Of a DNA stretch of 64,000 nucleotides, positions 25,925 to 38,200 are shown in pieces; within the stretch, counting starts at the first letter, position 1; every line of letters starts with the position of its first letter. Made by a program: the position numbers and the translations under genes. The stretch is from NCBI GenBank assembly GCA_027186245.1, contig CP114481.1:50313501-50377500 (forward strand). The letters run 5' to 3'. Origin of the DNA: Coriaria nepalensis (lineage: Eukaryota > Streptophyta > Magnoliopsida > Cucurbitales > Coriariaceae). The notes beneath the pieces were generated by a model. That model did not search any database. It was given only the letters and a program-made list of their open reading frames with translations, and had not been told where the DNA came from.

Positions 25925-28338
25925 GTGTGCATTCGTTTAACCATAAAATCATTTCGATGAGTCATTTCAAGTCAATAAGTTATTTCAAAGCAAGTCGAAC
26001 GAATTCTAGTTTTCCACTACAAACACAACTTTAGTGCATAACTTGCAAATGATCATTGCAGGGAAAGTGTGCATTCGTTGAACCATAAAATCATTTCAAC
26101 GATTCATTTCAAGTCAATAACTTATTTCAAAGCAATTCCAACGAATTCTATTTTTGCACTACATACACAACTTTTGCCGACAACTTGCAAATGATCAGTG
26201 CAAGGAAAGTGTGCATTCGTTTAACCTTAAAATCATTTCAATGAGTCATTTCAAGTCAATAACTTATTTCAAAACAAGTCGAACGAATTCTAGTTTTGCA
26301 CTACAAACACAAGTTTTGTGCATAACATGCAAATGATCATTGCAAGGAAACTGTGCATTCTTTTAACCTCAAAATTATTTCAGTGAGTCATTTCAAGTCA
26401 ATAACTTATTTCAAAGCAATTCGAACAAAGTCTATTTTTGCACTACAAACACAACTTTTGTGCATAACTTGCAAATGATCATTGCAAGGAAAGTGTGCAT
26501 TCGTTTAACCTTAAAATCATTTCAATGAGTCATTTCAAGTCAATAACTTATTTCAAAGCAAGTCGAACGAATTCTAGTTTTGCACTACAGACACAACTTT
26601 TGTGCATAACTTGCAAATGATCATTGCAAGGAAAGTGTGCATTCGTTTAACCTTAAAATCATTTGAATGAGTCATTTCAAGTCAATAACTTGTTTCAAAG
26701 CAATTCGAACGAATTCTAGTTTTGCACTACAAACACAAGTTATGTGCATAACATGCAAATGATCATTGCAAGGAAAGTGTGCATTCGTTTAACCTTAAAA
26801 TCATTTCAATGAGTCATTTCAAGTCAATAACTTATTTCAAAGCAAGTCGAACGAATTCTAGTTTTGCACTACAGACACAACTTTTGTGCATAACTTGCAA
26901 ATGATCATTGCAAGGAAAGTGTGCATTCGTTTAACCTTAAAATCATTTCAATGAGTCATTTCAAGTCGATAACTTATTTCAAAGCTATTCGAACGAAGTC
27001 TAGTTTTGCACTACTGACACAACTTTTGTGCATAACTTGCAAATAATCATTGCAAGGAAAGTGTGCATTCGTTTAACCATAAAATCATTTCAATGAGTCA
27101 TTTCAAGTCAATAGCTTATTTCAAAGCAAGTCGAACGAATTCTAGTTTTCCACTACAAACACAACTTTTGTGCATAACTTGCAAATGATCATTGCAGGGA
27201 AAGTGTGCATTCGTTTAACCTTAAAATCATTTCAACGAGTCATTTCAAGTCAATAACTTATTTCAAAGCAATTCGAACGAATTCTATTTTTGCACTACAT
27301 ACACAACTTTTGTGCATAACTTGCAAATGATCAATGCAAGGAAAGTGTGCATTCGTTTAACCTTAAAATCATTTAAATGAGTCATTTCAAGTCAATAACT
27401 TATTTCAAAACAAGTCGAACGAATTCTAGTTTTCAACTACAAACACAAGTTTTGTGCATAACATGCAAATAATCATTGCAAGGAAAGTGTGCATTCGTTT
27501 AACCTTAAAATCATTTAAATGAGTCATTTCAAGTCAATAACTTATTTCAAAACAAGTCGAACGAATTCTAGTTTTCAACTACAAACACAAGTTTTGTGCA
27601 TAACATGCAAATAATCATTGCAAGGAAAGTGTGCATTCGTTTAACCATAAAATCATTTCAATGACTCATTTCAAGTCAATAACTTATTTCAAACCAAGTC
27701 AAACGAATTCTAGTTTTCCACTACAAACACTACTTTTGTGCATAACTTGCAAATGATCATTGCAAGTTAAGTCTGCATTCGTTTAACCTTAAAATCATTT
27801 CAATGAGTCATTTGAAGTCAATAACTTATTTCAAAGCAATTCGAATGAATTCTATTTTTTCACTACAAACACAAGTTTTGTGCATAACTTGCAAATGATC
27901 ATTGCAAGGAAAGTGTGCATTCGTTTAACCGTAAAATCATTTCAATGAGTCATTTCAAGTCGATATCATATTTCAAAGCAATTCGAACGAATTCTGTTTT
28001 TGCACTACAAACACAACTTTTGTGCATAATTTGCAAATAATCATTGCAAGGAAAGTGTGCATTCGTTTAACCATAAAATCATTTCAATGAGTCATTTCAA
28101 GTCAATAACTTATTTCAAAGCAAGTCGAACGAATTCTAGTTTTCCACTACAAACACAATTTTTGTGCATAACTTGCAAATGATCAATGCAAGGTAAATGT
28201 GCATGCATTTAACCTTAAAATCATTTCAATGAATCATTTCAAGTGAATAACTTATTTCAAAGCAAGTCGAATGAATTCTAGTTTTCCACTACAAACACAA
28301 CTTTTGTGCATAACTTGCAAATGATCAATGCAAGGAAA
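25925..28338 (+). repeat. 16/17-mer higher-order repeat, unit 1 (2,414 bp, 17 monomers)
   Basis: The unit repeats at an offset of 2,414 bp (17 x 142) to unit 2, marked by TCAATAAGTTATTTC and by TTTTGCCGACAACTTGC near 26,172. The unit is one monomer longer than unit 2 because a monomer is duplicated exactly at 27,361-27,644. After that duplication the match to the next unit continues at offset 2,272 bp. Confidence 0.88.
27361..27644 (+). repeat. Exact single-monomer tandem duplication (2 x 142 bp)
   Basis: The monomer starting CCTTAAAATCATTTAAATG at 27,361 is repeated at 27,503 without any difference I could find until the second copy ends in CCATAAAATC. The equivalent place in the next unit (from 29,775) has only one copy. 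This single event fully explains why unit 1 is 2,414 bp and unit 2 is 2,272 bp. Confidence 0.9.
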
Positions 28339-30610
28339 GTGTGCATTCGTTTAACCATAAAATCCTTTCAATGAGTCATTTCAAGTCAATAAGTTATTTC
28401 AAAGCAAGTCGAACGAATTCTAGTTTTCCACTACAAACACAACTTTAGTGCATAACTTGCAAATGATCATTGCAGGGAAAGTGTGCATTCGTTGAACCAT
28501 AAAATCATTTCAACGATTCATTTCAAGTCAATAACTTATTTCAAAGCAATTCCAACGAATTCTATTTTTGCACTACATACACAACTTTTGCCGACAACTT
28601 GCAAATGATCAGTGCAAGGAAAGTGTGCATTCGTTTAACCTTAAAATCATTTCAATGAGTCATTTCAAGTCAATAACTTATTTCAAAACAAGTCGAACGA
28701 ATTCTAGTTTTGCACTACAAACAAAAGTTTTGTGCATAACATGCAAATGATCATTGCAAGGAAACTGTGCATTCTTTTAACCTCAAAATTATTTCAGTGA
28801 GTCATTTCAAGTCAATAACTTATTTCAAAGCAATTCGAACAAAGTCTATTTTTGCACTACAAACACAACTTTTGTGCATAACTTGCAAATGATCATTGCA
28901 AGGAAAGTGTGCATTCGTTTAACCTTAAAATCATTTCAATGAGTCATTTCAAGTCAATAACTTATTTCAAAGCAAGTCGAACGAATTCTAGTTTTGCACT
29001 ACAGACACAACTTTTGTGCATAACTTGCAAATGATCATTGCAAGGAAAGTGTGCATTCGTTTAACCTTAAAATCATTTGAATGAGTCATTTCAAGTCAAT
29101 AACTTGTTTCAAAGCAATTCGAACGAATTCTAGTTTTGCACTACAAACACAAGTTATGTGCATAACATGCAAATGATCATTGCAAGGAAAGTGTGCATTC
29201 GTTTAACCTTAAAATCATTTCAATGAGTCATTTCAAGTCAATAACTTATTTCAAAGCAAGTCGAACGAATTCTAGTTTTGCACTACAGACACAACTTTTG
29301 TGCATAACTTGCAAATGATCATTGCAAGGAAAGTGTGCATTCGTTTAACCTTAAAATCATTTCAATGAGTCATTTCAAGTCGATAACTTATTTCAAAGCT
29401 ATTCGAACGAAGTCTAGTTTTGCACTACTGACACAACTTTTGTGCATAACTTGCAAATAATCATTGCAAGGAAAGTGTGCATTCGTTTAACCATAAAATC
29501 ATTTCAATGAGTCATTTCAAGTCAATAGCTTATTTCAAAGCAAGTCGAACGAATTCTAGTTTTCCACTACAAACACAACTTTTGTGCATAACTTGCAAAT
29601 GATCATTGCAGGGAAAGTGTGCATTCGTTTAACCTTAAAATCATTTCAACGAGTCATTTCAAGTCAATAACTTATTTCAAAGCAATTCGAACGAATTCTA
29701 TTTTTGCACTACATACACAACTTTTGTGCATAACTTGCAAATGATCAATGCAAGGAAAGTGTGCATTCGTTTAACCTTAAAATCATTTAAATGAGTCATT
29801 TCAAGTCAATAACTTATTTCAAAACAAGTCGAACGAATTCTAGTTTTCAACTACAAACACAAGTTTTGTGCATAACATGCAAATAATCATTGCAAGGAAA
29901 GTGTGCATTCGTTTAACCATAAAATCATTTCAATGACTCATTTCAAGTCAATAACTTATTTCAAACCAAGTCAAACGAATTCTAGTTTTCCACTACAAAC
30001 ACTACTTTTGTGCATAACTTGCAAATGATCATTGCAAGTTAAGTCTGCATTCGTTTAACCTTAAAATCATTTCAATGAGTCATTTGAAGTCAATAACTTA
30101 TTTCAAAGCAATTCGAATGAATTCTATTTTTTCACTACAAACACAAGTTTTGTGCATAACTTGCAAATGATCATTGCAAGGAAAGTGTGCATTCGTTTAA
30201 CCGTAAAATCATTTCAATGAGTCATTTCAAGTCGATATCATATTTCAAAGCAATTCGAACGAATTCTGTTTTTGCACTACAAACACAACTTTTGTGCATA
30301 ATTTGCAAATAATCATTGCAAGGAAAGTGTGCATTCGTTTAACCATAAAATCATTTCAATGAGTCATTTCAAGTCAATAACTTATTTCAAAGCAAGTCGA
30401 ACGAATTCTAGTTTTCCACTACAAACACAATTTTTGTGCATAACTTGCAAATGATCAATGCAAGGTAAATGTGCATGCATTTAACCTTAAAATCATTTCA
30501 ATGAATCATTTCAAGTGAATAACTTATTTCAAAGCAAGTCGAATGAATTCTAGTTTTCCACTACAAACACAACTTTTGTGCATAACTTGCAAATGATCAA
30601 TGCAAGGAAA
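28339..30610 (+). repeat. 16/17-mer higher-order repeat, unit 2 (2,272 bp, 16 monomers)
   Basis: Sixteen monomers, 16 x 142 = 2,272 bp to the next unit. It is nearly identical to unit 1 apart from the missing duplicate monomer and scattered single changes, such as AAATCCTTTC for AAATCATTTC near 28,360 and ACAAAAGTTTTG for ACACAAGTTTTG near 28,723. Confidence 0.88.
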
Positions 30611-31345
30611 GTGTGCATTCGTTTAACCATAAAATCATTTCAATGAGTCATTTCAAGTCAATAAGTTATTTCAAAGCAAGTCGAACGAATTCTAGTTTTC
30701 CACTACAAACACAACTTTAGTGCATAACTTGCAAATGATCATTGCAGGGAAAGTGTGCATTCGTTGAACCATAAAATCATTTCAACGATTCATTTCAAGT
30801 CAATAACTTATTTCAAAGCAATTCCAACGAATTCTATTTTTGCACTACATACACAACTTTTGCCGACAACTTGCAAATGATCAGTGCAAGGAAAGTGTGC
30901 ATTCGTTTAACCTTAAAATCATTTCAATGAGTCATTTCAAGTCAATAACTTATTTCAAAACAAGTCGAACGAATTCTAGTTTTGCACTACAAACACAAGT
31001 TTTGTGCATAACATGCAAATGATCATTGCAAGGAAAGTGTGTATTCTTTTAGCCTCAAAATTATTTCAGTGAGTCATTTCAAGTCAATAACTTATTTCAA
31101 AGCAATTCGAACGAAGTCTATTTTTGCACTACAAACACAACTTTTGTGCATAACTTGCAATTGATCATTGCAAGGAAAGTGTGCATTCGTTTAACCTTAA
31201 AATCATTTCAATGAGTCATTTCAAGTCAATAACTTATTTCAAAGCAAGTCGAACGAATTCTAGTTTTGCACTACAGACACAACTTTTGTGCATAACTTGC
31301 AAATGATCATTGCAAGGAAAGTGTGCATTCGTTTAACCTTAAAAT
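30611..31345 (+). repeat. 16/17-mer higher-order repeat, partial unit 3
   Basis: The first five or so monomers of the 16-mer, again with TTTTGCCGACAACTTGC. Similarity decays from about 31,030, with GTGTGTATTC and TTTTAGCCTC in place of the earlier words, and stops near 31,345, where the expected TTTGAATGAG reads TTTCAATGAG. Confidence 0.82.
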
Positions 31346-33700
31346 CATTTCAATGAGTCATTTCAAGTCAATAACTTACTTCAAAGCTATTCGAACGAAT
31401 TCTATTTTTGCACTACAAACACAAGTTTTGTGCATAACTTGCAAATGATCATTGCAACGAAAGTGTGCATTCGTTTAACCTTAAAATCATTTCAATGAGT
31501 CATTTCAAGTCGATAACTTATTTCAAAGCTATTCGAACGAACGCTAGTTTTGCACTACAGACACAGCTTTTGTGCATAACTTGCAAATAATCATTGCAAG
31601 CAAAGTGTGCATTCGTTTAACCCTAAAATCATTTCAATGAGTCATTTCAAGTCAATAACTTATTTCGAAGCAAGTCGAACGAATTCTAGTTTTCCACTAC
31701 AAACACAACTTTTGTGCATAACTTGCAAATGATCATTGCAGGGAAAGTGTGCATTCCTTTAACCTTAAAATCATTTCAATGAGTCATTTCAAGTCAATAA
31801 CTTATTTCAAAGCAATTCGAACGAATTCTATTTTTGCACTACATACACAACTTTCGTGCATAACTTGCAAATGATCAATGCAAGGAAAGTGTGCATTCGT
31901 TTAACCTTAAAATCATTTCAATGAGTCATTTCACGTCGATATCATATTTCAAAGCAATTCGAACGAATTCTGTTTTTGCACTACAAACACAACTTTTGTG
32001 CATAACTTGCAAATAATCATCGCAAGGAAAGTGTGCATTCTTTTAACCTTAAAATCATTTCAATGAGTCATTTCAAGTCAATAACTTAATTCAAAGCAAG
32101 TCAAACGAATTCTAGTTTTCCACTACAAACACAACTTTTGTGCATAACTTGCAAATGATCATTGCAGGGAAAGTGTGCATTCCTTTAACCTTAAAATCAT
32201 TTCAATGAGTCATTTCAAGTCGATCACTTATTTCAAAGCTATTCGAACGAACGCTAGTTTTGCACTACAGACACAGCTTTTGTGCATAACTTGCAAATAA
32301 TCATTGCAAGGAAAGTGTGCATTCGTTTAACCATAAAATCATTTCAATGAGTCATTTCAAGTCAATAACTTATTTCGAAGCAAGTCGAACGAATTCTAGT
32401 TTTCCACTACAAACACAACTTTTGTGCATAACTTGCAAATGATCATTGCAGGGAAAGTGTGCATTCCTTTAACCTTAAAATCATTTCAATGAGTCATTTC
32501 AAGTCAATAACTTATTTCAAAGCAATTCGAACGAATTCTATTTTTGCACTACATACACAAATTTTGTGCATAACTTGCAAATGATTAATGCAAGGAAAGT
32601 GTGCATTCGTTTAACCTTAAAATCATTTAAATGAGTCATTTCAAGTCAATAACTTATTTCAAAACAAGTCGAACGAATTCTAGTTTTCAACTACAAACAC
32701 AAGTTTTGGTGCATAACATGCAAATAATCATTGCAAGGAAAGTGTGCATTCGTTTAACCATAAAATCATTTCAATGACTCATTTCAAGCCAATAACTTAT
32801 TTCAAAGCAAGTCAAACGAATTCTAGTATTCCACTACAAACACTACTTTTGTGCATAACTTGCAAATGATCATTGCAAGTTAAGTGTGCATTCGTTTAAC
32901 CTTAAAATCATTTCAATGAGTCATTTGAAGTCAATAGCTTATTTCAAAGCAATTCGAATGAATTCTATTTTTTCACTACAAACACAAGTTTTGTGCATAA
33001 CTTGCAAATGATCATTGCAAGGAAAGTGTGCATTCGTTTAACCTTAAAATCATTTCAATGAGTCATTTCAAGTCGATATCATATTTCAAAGCAATTCGAA
33101 CGAATTCTGTTTTTGCACTACAAACACAACTCTTGTGCATAACTTGCAAATAATCATTGCAAGGAAAGTGTGCATTCGTTTAACCATAAAATCATTTCAA
33201 TGAGTCATTTCAAGTCAATAACTTATTTCAAAAGAAGTCGAACGAATTCTAGTTTTGCAACACAAACACAAGTTTTGTCCATAACATGCAAATGATCATC
33301 GCAAGGAAAGTGTGCATTCCTTTAACCTTAAAATCATTTCAATGAGTCATTTCAAGTCAATAACTTAATTCAAAGCAAGTCAAACGAATTCTAGTTTTCC
33401 ACTACAAACACAACTTTTGTGCATAAGTTGCAAATGATCAATGCAAGGTAAGTGTGCATGCATTTAACCTTAAAATCATTTCCATGAGTCATTTCAAGTG
33501 AATAACTTATTTCAAAGCAAGTCGAATGAATTCTAGTTTTCCACTACAAACACAACTTCTGTGCATAACTTGCAAATGATCAATGCAAGGAAAGTGTGCA
33601 TTCGTTTAACCTTAAAATCATTTAAATGAGTCATTTCAAGTCATTAACTTATGTCAAAACAAGTCGAACGAATTCTAGTTTTGCACTACAAACACAAGTT
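31346..33700 (+). repeat. Left satellite with a 5-mer (710 bp) partial duplication
   Basis: Bases 31,480-31,918 and 32,190-32,628 match at offset 710 bp, five monomers, marked by GAACGAACGCTAGTTTTGC at about 31,535 and 32,245 and by ACAGACACAGCTTTTG. Around them are monomers shared with the 16-mer (TTTTCAACTAC, GCAAGTTAAGTGTGC). Single-base variants such as TTTTGGTGCATAAC near 32,705 occur. No other element is seen. Confidence 0.82.
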
Positions 33701-35227
33701 TTGTGCATAACATGCATATGATCATTCCAAGGAAAGTGTGCATTCTTTTAACCTTAAAATTATTTTAATGAGCCATTTCAAGTCAATAACTTATTTCAAA
33801 GCAATTCGAACGAATTCTATTTTTGCATCTACAAACACAAGTTTTGTGCATAACTTGCTAATGATCATTGCAAGGACAGTGTGCATTCGTTTGACCTTAA
33901 AATCATTTCAATCAGTCATTTCAAGTTAATAACTTCTTTCAAAGCAATTCGAATGAATTCTATTTTTGCACTACAAACACAAGTTTTGTGCATAACTTGT
34001 AAATGATCATTGCAAGGAAAGAGTGGATTCGTTTAACCTTAAAATCATTTCAATGAGTCATTTCAAGTGAATATCATATTTCAAAGCAATTCGAACGAAT
34101 TCTGTTTTTGCACTGCAAACACAACTTTTGTGCATAACTTGCAAAAAATCATTGCAAGGAAAGTGTGCATTCGTTTAACCTTAAAATCATTTCAATGAGT
34201 CATTTCAAGTCGATATCATATTTCAAAGCAATTCGAACGAATTCTGTTTTTGCACTACAAACACAACTTTTGTGCATAACTTGCAAATAATCATTGCAAG
34301 GAAAGTGTGCATTCGTTTAACCATAAAATCATTTCAATGAGTCATTTCAAGTCAATAACTTATTTCAAAGCAAGTCGAACGAATTCTAGTTTTCCATTAC
34401 AAACACAACTTTTGTGCATAACTTGCAAATGATCATTGCAGGGAAAGTGTGCATTCGTTTAACCTTAAAATCATTTCAATGAGTCATTTCAAGTCAATAA
34501 CTTATTTCAAAACAAGTCGAACGAATTCTAGTTTTGCACTACAAACACAAGTTTTGTGCATAACATGCAAATGATCATTGCAAGGAAAGTGTGCATTCTT
34601 ATAGCCTCAAAATTATTTCAGTGAGTCATTTCAAGTCAATAACTTATTTCAAAGCAATTCGAACGAAGTCTATTTTTGCACTACAAACACAACTTTTGTG
34701 CATAACTTGCAATTGATCATTGGAAGGAAAGTGTGCATTCGTTTAACCTTATAATCATTTAAATGAGTCATTTCAACTCAATAACTTATTTCAAAACAAG
34801 TCGAACGAATTCTAGTTTTGCACTACAAACACAAGTTTTGTGCATAACATGCCAATGATCATTCCAAGGAAAGTGTGCATTCTTTTAACCTCAAAATTAT
34901 TTCAATGAGTCATTTCAAGTCAATAACTTATTTCAAAGCAATTCGAACGAATTCTATTTTTGCATCTACAAACACAAGTTTTGTGCATAACTTGCTAATG
35001 ATCATTGCAAGGAAAGTGTGCATTCGTTTGACCTGAAAATCATTTTAATTAGTCATTTCAAGTTAATAACTTCTTTCAAAGAAATTCGAACGAATTCTAG
35101 TTTTCCACTACAAACACAACTTTTGTGCATAACTTGCAAATGATCATTGCAGGGAAAGTGTGCATTGGTTTAACCTTAAAATCATTACAACGAGTCATTT
35201 CAAGTGAATAACTTATTTCAAAGCAAG
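33701..35227 (+). repeat. Last left-array monomers before the inversion
   Basis: About eleven monomers. GCATCTAC-type monomers lie at 33,825 and 34,952, and the first is followed by the GAGTGGATTCG monomer as at 2,455, 7,270, 9,683 and 18,272. Monomers remain full length and well conserved up to the junction, so the array edge is not eroded as would be expected at an old array boundary. Confidence 0.83.
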
Positions 35228-35231
35228 TCAA
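35228..35231. other. Inversion junction between left and right satellite arrays
   Basis: The left array runs normally through ATTTCAAAGCAAGTC and would continue GAACGAATTC (or AAACGAATTC in a known variant). Instead it continues AATGACATGACTTTAAGG, which is the inside of a right-array C monomer, normally preceded by GAGACTC. The bases TC, or TCAA with the left variant, could come from either side, so the join shows 2-4 bp of microhomology and no filler. There is no transposon, gene or unique sequence at the join, and neither array is visibly degraded as it approaches. It may be a real inversion or end-joining breakpoint, or an assembly join. Confidence 0.9.
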
Positions 35232-38200
35232 TGACATGACTTTAAGGCTAAACAAATGATTGTTGCCTTCAATAGATTAACTGCAAGTTATGCACAAAAG
35301 TCATGTTTAAAGGCCAAATTTTGTTCGAAGCGATTTAGAATGATTTAATGACTAAAAGAGACCCAATAATATGATTTTAAGGCTAAAAAAAATGCATAGT
35401 TGCCTTCAATATATCAATTGCAACTTATGCATGAAAATCGTGTCTTAAATGCAAAAATAGAATTGGTTCGAAGTGCTTTCAAACAATTGAATGATATGAA
35501 AAGACTGAATGATATACTTTTTAAAGCTAAAATAATGCATTGTTGTCGTCAATAAATTAATTGCAAGTTATCTAAGAAAATCATGTTTGAAGAGCGAAAA
35601 TAGAATTCGTTGAACTTAATTTAGAATGATTTAATGACCGGATGAGACTCAATGACATGACTTTAAGGCTAAACAAATGCGGTATTGCCTTCAATAGTTT
35701 AGCTGCAAGTTATGCAGGAAAGTCATGTCTAAAGGCCGAATTTCGTTCAAAGCGATTTAGAATGATTTAATGACTAAAAGAGATGCAATAATATGATTTT
35801 AAGGCTAAAAAAATGCATAGTTGCCTTCAATAGATCAATTGCAACTTATGCATGAAAGTCGTGTCTTAAATGTAAAAATACGATTGGTTCGAAGTGCTTT
35901 CAAACAATTTAATGATATGAAAAGACTGAATGATATACTTGTTAAAGCTAAAATAATGCATTGTTGTCGTCAATAAATTAATTGCAAGTTATCTAAGAAA
36001 ATCATGTTTGAAGAGCGAAAATAGAATTCGTTCAACTTAATTTAGAATGATTTAATGACCGGATGAGACTCAATGACATGACTTTAAGGCTAAACAAATG
36101 ATTGTTGCCTTTAATAGATTAACTGCAAGTTATGCACGAAAGTCATGTTTAAAGGCCGAATTTCGTTCAAAGCGATTTAGAATGATTTAATGACTAAAAG
36201 AGAGGCAATAATATGATTTTAAGGCTAAAAAAATGCATAGTTGCCTTCAATAGATCAATTGCAACTTATGCATGAAAATCGTGTCTTAAATGCAAAAATA
36301 GAATTGGTTCGAAGTGCTTCCAAACAATTTAATGATATGAAAAGACTGAATGATATACATTTTAAAGCTAAAATAATGCATTGTTGTCGTCAATAAATTA
36401 ATTGCAAGTTATGTAAGAAAATCATGTTTGAAGAGCGAAAATAGAATTCGTTCAACTTAATTTAGAATGATTTAATGACTGGATGAGACTCAATGACATG
36501 ACTTTAAGGCTAAACAAATGCATTGTTGCCTTCAATAGTTTAACTGCAAGTTATGCAGGAAAGTCATGTTTAAAGGCCGAATTTCGTTCAAAGCGATTTA
36601 GAATGATTTAATGACTAAAAGAGACGCAATAATATGATTCTAAGGCTAAAAAAATGCATAGTTGCCTTCAATAGATCAATTGCAACTTATGCATGAAAGT
36701 CGTGTCTTAAATGCAAAAATACAATTGGTTCGAAGTGCTTTCAAACAATTTAATGATATGAAAAGACTGAATGATATACTTGTTAAAGCTAGAATAATGC
36801 ATTGTTGTCGTCAATAAATTAATTGCAAGTTATGTAAGAAAATCATGTTTGAAGAGGGAAAATAGAATTCGTTCAACTTAATTTAGAATGATTTAATGAC
36901 TGGATGAGACTCAATGACATGACTTTAAGGCTAAACAAATGCATTGTTGCCTTCAATAGTTTAACTGCAAGTTATGCATGAAAGTCATGTTTAAAGGTTG
37001 AATTTCGTTCGGAGCGATTTAGAATGATTTAATGATTAAAAGAGACGCAATAATATGATTTTAAGGCTAAAAAAATGCATAGTTGCCTTCAATAGATCAA
37101 TTGCAACTTATCCACGAAGGTCGTGTCTTAAATGCAAAAATAGAATTGGTTCGAAGTGCTTTCAAACAATTTAATGATATGAAAAGACTGAATGATATAC
37201 TTTTTAAAGCTAAAATAATGCATTCTTGTCATCAATAAATTAATTGCAAGTTATGTAAGAAAATAATGTTTGAAGGGCGAAAATAGAATTCGTTCAACTT
37301 AATTTAGAATGATTTAATGACTGGATGAGACTCAATGACATGACTTTAAGGCTAAACAAATGCATTGTTGCCTTCAATAGTTTAACTGCAAGTTATGCAT
37401 GAAAGTCATGTTTAAAGGTTGAATTTCGTTCGGAGCGATTTAGAATGATTTAATGATTAAAAGAGACGCAATAATATGATTTTAAGGCTAAAAAAATGCA
37501 TAGTTGCCTTCAATAGATCAATTGCAACTTATCCACGAAGGTCGTGTCTTAAATGCAAAAATAGAATTGGTTCGAAGTGCTTTCAAACAATTTAATGATA
37601 TGAAAAGACTGAATGATATACTTTTTAAAGCTAAAATAATGCATTCTTGTCATCAATAAATTAATTGCAAGTTATGTAAGAAAATAATGTTTGAAGGGCG
37701 AAAATAGAATTCGTTCAACTTAATTTAGAATGATTTAATGACTGGATGAGACTCAATGACATGACTTTAAGGCTAAACAAATGATTGTTGCCTTCAATAG
37801 ATTAACTGCAAGTTATGCACGAAAGTCATGTTTAAAGGCCAAATATCGTTCGAAGCGATTTAGAATGATTTAATGGCTAAAAGAGACCCAATAATATGAT
37901 TTTAAGGCTAAAAAAATGCATCGTTGCCTTCAATAGATCAATTGCAACTTATGCATGAAGGTCGTGTCTTAAATGCAAAACTAGAATTGGTTCGAAGTGC
38001 TTTCAAACAATTTAATGATATGAAAAGACTGAATGATATACTTTTTAAAGCTAAAATAATGCATTGTTGTCGTCAATAAATTAATTGCAAGTTATGTAAG
38101 AAAATCATGTTTGAAGGGCGAAAAGAGAATTCGTTCAACTTAATTTAGAATGATTTAATGACTGGATTAGACTCAATGACATGACTTTAAGGCTAAACAA

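Larger units (their letters stand above)
1..35231 (+). repeat. Left satellite array, ~142-bp monomer, about 248 head-to-tail copies
   Basis: The word GTGCATAA recurs at 61, 203, 345, 487, 629, 771 and 913, a spacing of exactly 142 bp, and the same phase continues with small slips to the end of the block. All copies have the same orientation. Each monomer holds, in order, a dyad around TGATCA, the word GTGCATTCG, a TCATTTCAA direct repeat, AATTCGAACGAATTC and GCACTACAAACACAA. G+C is about 31% in my consensus. Two linked haplotypes alternate: one reads AATTCG then CTATTTTT, the other AAGTCG then CTAGTTTT. The length is close to a nucleosome core. No gene is visible. The identity of the host and of the satellite family is not recognised; a centromeric or heterochromatic location is inference. 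Confidence 0.97.

Noticed and set aside
2368..33929. Many plus-strand open frames of 60-118 codons in the left array
   Set aside because: They are translations of satellite monomers in shifting frames. 142 is not a multiple of 3, so each frame is met in successive monomers and the same peptide words recur in every one. There is no codon-usage signal, the proteins are low-complexity copies of each other, and none is kept across the HOR copies by anything but DNA identity.
35200..35260. Transposon or terminal inverted repeat at the orientation switch
   Set aside because: The sequence goes straight from one satellite to the other with 2-4 shared bases. There is no terminal repeat, target-site duplication or transposase remnant.
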